Shown piece by piece: positions 6,079-8,973 of a stretch of DNA of 8,973 nt; the first letter of the stretch is position 1, and every line of letters begins with the position of its first letter. Both the position numbers and the translations under genes were made by a program. The notes under the pieces were generated by a model, which was not told the origin of the DNA, did not search any database, and worked only from the letters and a program-made list of their open reading frames with translations. The stretch is from Candidatus Zixiibacteriota bacterium (GTDB lineage: Bacteria; Zixibacteria; MSB-5A5; JAUVRN01). The stretch covers positions 1 to 8,973 of the forward strand of contig JAUVRN010000057.1 in the NCBI GenBank assembly GCA_030597645.1, read 5' to 3'.

Positions 6079-7110
6079 ATGAAAGCTGTACGATTGCATG
6101 CGCATGGCGGTCTCGATCAGCTGCATTACGAAGATGCATCCGATCCGGAGGCCAGGGCCAACGAGGTCCTGTTGCGCGTCAAGGCCACCGCGCTCAATCA
6201 TCTGGATCTCTGGACCATCGCCGGCGTACCCGGCCTGAAGCTGCAGTTTCCTCACATCCCCGGCAATGACATGGCGGGCGTAGTCGAGTCGGTTGGCGAA
6301 CTCGTGGATCACGTGGCGATCGGAGACGAAGTCGTGGTCGCCCCGGGACGCGGATGCGGCCACTGCCCGGACTGCGTGGCCGGCCACGACAATCTCTGCC
6401 GTACGTATGCGCTCTATGGATACCAGATGAACGGCGGCTTCGCACAGTACGCCGCCGTGCGCGCCGACAACGTGCGGCCCAAACCGGTCGACATGGGCTG
6501 GGCGGAGGCGGCCTCGGTCAGTCTCGTCTTTCTCACGGCCTGGCACATGCTGGTGGAGCGCGCCCGGCTGCAGCCGGGTGAGACCTGCCTGGTCATGGCG
6601 GCCGGCTCGGGCGTGGGTATCGCCGCCGTACAGATCGCCCGACTCCTCGGCGCTCGAGTGATCGCCACGGCCGGTTCGGATGACAAGCTGGAACGTGCGC
6701 GCCGGCTGGGAGCCGATGACGTCGTGAACTACACCGATCCCGAGTGGCCGCGCGTCGTTCGTGGTCTCACAGGCAAGCGGGGCGTCGACGTGGTGGCGGA
6801 GCACACGGGTGAAGAGTTCTTTGAGGGCTGTATCCATTCACTGGCGCGAGACGGGCGCCTGGTCACCTGTGGTGCGACGTCGGGTCCGCGGGCCTCGTTG
6901 GACATTCGACTGCTGTTCGCCCGACACCTTACCATCCTGGGCTCCTACATGAGCGGCAAGGCCTCGTGGCATCGCGTGTGGGAATTCGTCGCGGCGGGCT
7001 CCTTGCAGCCCGTGGTCGACAGGACCTTCCCGTTGAGTGCCGCGCGCGAGGCCCTGGAGCGGATGCAGAAACGGGAACAGTTCGGCAAACTGGTGCTGAT
7101 ACCGGAGTAA
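6079..7110 (+). CDS. Zinc-binding MDR dehydrogenase / quinone oxidoreductase-like protein
   Basis: This 343-aa medium-chain dehydrogenase/reductase comprises an N-terminal GroES-like domain followed by a Rossmann domain. Four cysteines for the structural zinc are intact (Cys93, 96, 99, 107 in 'GCGHCPDC...NLC'). The cofactor loop is 'AAGSGVGIAAVQIAR' (174-188). The catalytic-zinc ligands of classical alcohol dehydrogenases are not conserved: the expected Cys region reads 'NHLDLW' (40-45) and the expected 'GHE' reads 'GND' (62-64). It therefore resembles the quinone-reductase-like branch of zinc-containing MDRs, and NADPH is the likelier cofactor. The substrate is unknown. GAAGG (6071-6075) lies 3 nt before the ATG at 6079, a short spacing. 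It is followed after 4 nt by the hydroxybutyryl-CoA dehydrogenase, whose Shine-Dalgarno lies inside this gene's last codons. Confidence 0.88.
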   Translation: MKAVRLHAHGGLDQLHYEDASDPEARANEVLLRVKATALNHLDLWTIAGVPGLKLQFPHIPGNDMAGVVESVGELVDHVAIGDEVVVAPGRGCGHCPDCVAGHDNLCRTYALYGYQMNGGFAQYAAVRADNVRPKPVDMGWAEAASVSLVFLTAWHMLVERARLQPGETCLVMAAGSGVGIAAVQIARLLGARVIATAGSDDKLERARRLGADDVVNYTDPEWPRVVRGLTGKRGVDVVAEHTGEEFFEGCIHSLARDGRLVTCGATSGPRASLDIRLLFARHLTILGSYMSGKASWHRVWEFVAAGSLQPVVDRTFPLSAAREALERMQKREQFGKLVLIPE

Positions 7111-7114
7111 CAAC

Positions 7115-7972
7115 ATGGACAAAGACACGATCTGCGTGGTGGGTGGGGGCACGATGGGCCGGGGCATAGCCTATGTCGCTGCGTTGGGCGAATATCACGT
7201 GCGACTGGTGGACACCTCCGAGGAGCTGCTCCAGCATGCGCGGCAGGAGATCGAGCGTTCGATGGATGCGGGCAGGGCACGCGGCAAGGTATCCGATGAG
7301 GCCGCGGCCACCGCCCTGGAGCGACTCTCGCTGCACACCGACTTGCACTCCGCGGCGGCCCCTGCCGAATGCGTGATCGAGGCGATACCCGAGTCGATCG
7401 AACTCAAGGTCGACACCTTTGCACGGCTCAGCGATTACTGTGACGGGGACGCGTTGCTGGCGTCCAACACTTCGGCGCTCTCCATCACCGAGATCGCCGC
7501 CGCCGCGAGTGGACCACACCGGGTCATCGGTATGCACTTCTTCAACCCCGTGCCCAAGATGATGCTCATCGAAGTCGTTCGCGGCCTGGAGACGTCCGAC
7601 GACGCCGTACGGCGGGCGGTGACGATGTCGGAGCGCATGGGAAAGACGCCGGCGGTGATCCATGAAGCGCCGGGCTTCATCACCACACGCATCAATGCGC
7701 TGCTCGGCAACGAGGCGTTCTATATGTTGCAGGAGGGTGTCGCCACAGCGGAGGAGATCGACAAGGCTCTCAAGCTGGGACTCAATCACCCGATGGGACC
7801 CTTCGAAATGGTGGATCTGGTGGGACTGGACACGCGCCTGTCGATTCTCAAGTATCTGCACTCTGTGCTGGGCGAAAAGTACCGTCCCTGTCCGCTGATG
7901 GAAAAGTACGTCAAGGCCGGGCGGCTGGGTCGCAAAGTCGGCAGGGGCGTCTTCGAGTACTCTGAAACATAG
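7115..7972 (+). CDS. 3-hydroxybutyryl-CoA dehydrogenase (3-hydroxyacyl-CoA dehydrogenase family)
   Basis: This 285-aa enzyme interconverts (S)-3-hydroxyacyl-CoA and 3-ketoacyl-CoA with NAD(P). The N-terminal Rossmann loop is 'VVGGGTMGRGIA' (8-19). The catalytic set follows: Ser120 in 'SNTSALSI', His141 in 'GMHFFNPVP', Glu153 in 'LIEVVRG', then 'EAPGFITTRIN' (184-194) opening the C-terminal helical domain ('NHPMGPFEMVDLVGLD', 'GRKVGRGVFEY'). At the place of the active-site Asn of the human enzyme (Asn208) the sequence has Thr191; other bacterial members also vary there. The length is typical of the free-standing bacterial form. GGAG (7104-7107), inside the end of the preceding gene, lies 7 nt before the ATG. 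Context with the MDR dehydrogenase suggests acyl-CoA oxidation/reduction, in beta-oxidation or aromatic-acid type pathways (inference). Confidence 0.93.
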   Translation: MDKDTICVVGGGTMGRGIAYVAALGEYHVRLVDTSEELLQHARQEIERSMDAGRARGKVSDEAAATALERLSLHTDLHSAAAPAECVIEAIPESIELKVDTFARLSDYCDGDALLASNTSALSITEIAAAASGPHRVIGMHFFNPVPKMMLIEVVRGLETSDDAVRRAVTMSERMGKTPAVIHEAPGFITTRINALLGNEAFYMLQEGVATAEEIDKALKLGLNHPMGPFEMVDLVGLDTRLSILKYLHSVLGEKYRPCPLMEKYVKAGRLGRKVGRGVFEYSET

Positions 7973-7987
7973 AGAGACCATGGACGC

Positions 7988-8518
7988 ATGATGCCCGCAT
8001 TCCTTGCCATTCTCGGATTGGCCGTACTGATCATGATCATCGTGTCGGCCGTGATCGGGTGGGGTGATCCGGTCACCGAACGGATGGTCCTCCACATGTA
8101 CTGGGGGGTGGCCACCTCCCTGATGGGTCTGTTCGCGCACACGCTGACGCTGTTCTTTTTCATCGGTACGGGAAAGGCCATCCGCGAAGCCTGCCAGGAT
8201 CACGAGCAGGCCTGGCCCTTCATCGGTGAGTCGAGTCGTTTCAAGGGCATCATCGCCGGCCGGTCGATGCTGGCGAACCTGGTCTTCATCGTTCAGCCCA
8301 TACTTGGTGCCGCGCTCTATTCGGGAAGTCTGCACTCGCACTGGCACCTGCTCGGATTTGGGGCGACGCTCGCCGTGCACGGCTGGGCGTACGGTACCGA
8401 ATTGAAGTATCTCGGGCTCAACAACGTATTGATGTCCAAGGTAGCCGAGTGGAGGATGTCCGAAGGCATAATCACCGCGGATCCTGCTGATCACGATGAG
8501 TTCGGCGAGCCGTCTTGA
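7988..8518 (+). CDS. Unrecognised four-helix integral membrane protein with intramembrane histidines
   Basis: This 176-aa protein has about four predicted membrane helices: roughly 4-24, 38-61, 88-111 and 117-136. Helix 2 carries His51 ('MGLFAHTLTLFFF'), with His36 at its start. Helix 4 starts with a His cluster (His116, 118, 120) and carries His131 in 'LAVHGWAYGTE'. Histidines within or at the ends of packed helices can ligate heme b or metal, but no known heme family is recognised, so this is only a possibility. The C-terminal tail is soluble and acidic ('ADPADHDEFGEPS'). Start: tandem ATGs at 7988 and 7991. A weak GAGAGA (7972-7977) precedes at 10 nt. The gap from the dehydrogenase is 15 nt, so it probably closes the operon beginning at 4325. 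It could couple an upstream dehydrogenase to the membrane; nothing proves this. Confidence 0.8.
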   Translation: MMPAFLAILGLAVLIMIIVSAVIGWGDPVTERMVLHMYWGVATSLMGLFAHTLTLFFFIGTGKAIREACQDHEQAWPFIGESSRFKGIIAGRSMLANLVFIVQPILGAALYSGSLHSHWHLLGFGATLAVHGWAYGTELKYLGLNNVLMSKVAEWRMSEGIITADPADHDEFGEPS

Positions 8519-8539
8519 TCCAGCAAGCTGCTCGAGGAC

Positions 8540-8568
8540 TTGCTCGGGTGTACGGGTGAGCGTATCAT
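8540..8568 (+). promoter_or_regulatory. Candidate promoter of the aconitase-family gene
   Basis: TTGCTC (8540-8545) and TATCAT (8563-8568) are separated by 17 nt. The -10 matches consensus at 5 of 6 positions, the -35 at 3 of 6. Transcription would begin near 8575, inside the inverted repeat at 8571-8593. A second inverted repeat (AGCAAG 8522-8527 and CTTGCT 8539-8544) overlaps the -35. The 90-nt spacer after the preceding gene supports an independent promoter here. Confidence 0.45.
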
Positions 8569-8570
8569 CG

Positions 8571-8593
8571 ACGCGTTCTGCAGATGAACGCGT
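8571..8593 (+). repeat. Perfect 8+8 bp inverted repeat next to the Shine-Dalgarno
   Basis: ACGCGTTC (8571-8578) and GAACGCGT (8586-8593) are exact reverse complements around a 7-nt spacer TGCAGAT. The right arm ends directly before the Shine-Dalgarno GGTGGAG (8594-8600) of the gene at 8609. It could be a dyad operator covering the predicted start site, or an mRNA stem-loop at the 5' end. There is no T-run, so it is not an intrinsic terminator for the upstream gene. Confidence 0.6.
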
Positions 8594-8608
8594 GGTGGAG
8601 ATAAATAC

Positions 8609-8973
8609 ATGGGAATGACACTGGCAGAGAAAATCATAGCCCGGCACACAGGTGATGAGGTCACCCCAGGTCAGCTCGTACTTACCGATGTAGACCTGAT
8701 CTACGCGCACGATCTCTCCGGACCGCTGGCCATCACCCAGCTCGAGGCTCTCGGCTTTGCGGGCTTCAAGTACCCCGAGCGGGTGGCGTTCTTTCTCGAT
8801 CACGCATCGCCGGTGAGCACCCGCGCGGCAGCCAACGAGCATCGCCGGATCCGGGAATTCGCCGGTACGCACGCTCTCGCTTTTTTCGACGTCGGCAACG
8901 GCATTTCGCCCCAGGTGGTCGTAGAGCAACTCATCAAGCCGGGCCAGATCGTAGTGGGCGGCGCCGGTCACAC
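8609..8973 (+). CDS. Aconitase/3-isopropylmalate dehydratase large-subunit family protein, N-terminal 121 residues (3' truncated by window)
   Basis: This is the start of a [4Fe-4S] hydro-lyase of the LeuC/homoaconitase type. 'MTLAEKIIARHTG' (3-15), 'PGQLVLTDVDLIYAHDLSGP' (20-39) and 'YPERVAFFLDH' (55-65) follow the LeuC-like order, and 'DVGNGISPQVVVE' (94-106) followed by 'KPGQIVVGGAGH' (110-121) align without gaps to the family. Asp64-His65 match the conserved Asp-His pair. However, the usual 'GIxHQ' reads 'GISPQ' (Pro101) and the usual 'G(A/T)DSHT' reads 'GGAGH(T)' (Ala119, Gly120). Relative to pig aconitase this loses His147, Asp165 and Ser166 but keeps His167. It is therefore probably a divergent subgroup whose substrate or activity differs. 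Cluster-ligating cysteines lie beyond the window. A good Shine-Dalgarno (GGTGGAG, 8594-8600) is 8 nt before the ATG at 8609; the ATG at 8615 is less likely. A separate small subunit (LeuD-like) would be expected downstream. Confidence 0.85.
   Translation, partial: MGMTLAEKIIARHTGDEVTPGQLVLTDVDLIYAHDLSGPLAITQLEALGFAGFKYPERVAFFLDHASPVSTRAAANEHRRIREFAGTHALAFFDVGNGISPQVVVEQLIKPGQIVVGGAGH

Noticed and set aside
6929..8971. Very long open frame on the minus strand (about 680 codons), antisense to the dehydrogenases, membrane protein and aconitase-like gene
   Set aside because: It lies opposite four well-supported plus-strand genes. Its translation is rich in Arg, His, Gly and Pro with no domain pattern, as expected for the complement of GC-rich codons lacking stops by chance.
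1..8973. tRNA/rRNA genes, CRISPR arrays, insertion sequences, phage or defence genes
   Set aside because: I looked for direct repeats with regular spacing, cloverleaf-like segments, transposase or integrase motifs and terminal inverted repeats, and saw none. The window looks like ordinary chromosomal metabolic DNA.

Overview
The window is about 9 kb of GC-rich bacterial DNA. Every gene I can support lies on the + strand and is densely packed. One protein combines a secreted right-handed beta-helix with a C-terminal FlgD-like/type IX-secretion-like beta domain (the 'PNPFN... GR.V..L... WDG.D..G...SG.Y' pattern). That architecture is common in high-GC, uncultured FCB-related lineages such as Eisenbacteria, Zixibacteria, Latescibacteria and Krumholzibacteria. 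The lineage call is inference; no rRNA or marker gene is present.

Left part (1-2616): the tail of an unrecognised protein; a short gene with an in-frame TGA that reads as a SelW/Rdx-family selenoprotein (CVPU motif, with a plausible bacterial SECIS hairpin right after the TGA); an APC-superfamily amino acid permease; and a DUF456 membrane protein closed by a good intrinsic-terminator candidate. An ordinary stop-to-stop reading would miss the selenoprotein. If it is real, the organism must carry the SelA/B/C/D selenocysteine machinery elsewhere.

Middle (2681-4264): a monocistronic-looking secreted beta-helix protein with a signal peptide and a C-terminal FlgD/T9SS-like domain.

Right part (4325-8518): a tight co-directional run consisting of an ATP-grasp ligase overlapping an amidohydrolase by the ATGA tetranucleotide, a zinc-binding MDR dehydrogenase/quinone-reductase-like protein, a 3-hydroxybutyryl-CoA dehydrogenase, and a small His-containing four-helix membrane protein. 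Gaps are 4-15 nt, so this looks like one transcription unit. The enzyme mix (carboxylate-amine/thiol ligase type, amidohydrolase or decarboxylase type, two dehydrogenases) suggests a small catabolic or biosynthetic module, but its substrate cannot be read from sequence.

Right edge (8519-8973): a 90-nt spacer with a plausible sigma70 promoter and a perfect 8+8 bp inverted repeat next to the Shine-Dalgarno. It is followed by the start of an aconitase/isopropylmalate-dehydratase large-subunit homologue that lacks several residues normally invariant in the active site.

The most interesting items are the unreported UGA-containing gene with its SECIS candidate, and the divergent aconitase-family protein with its unusual leader.
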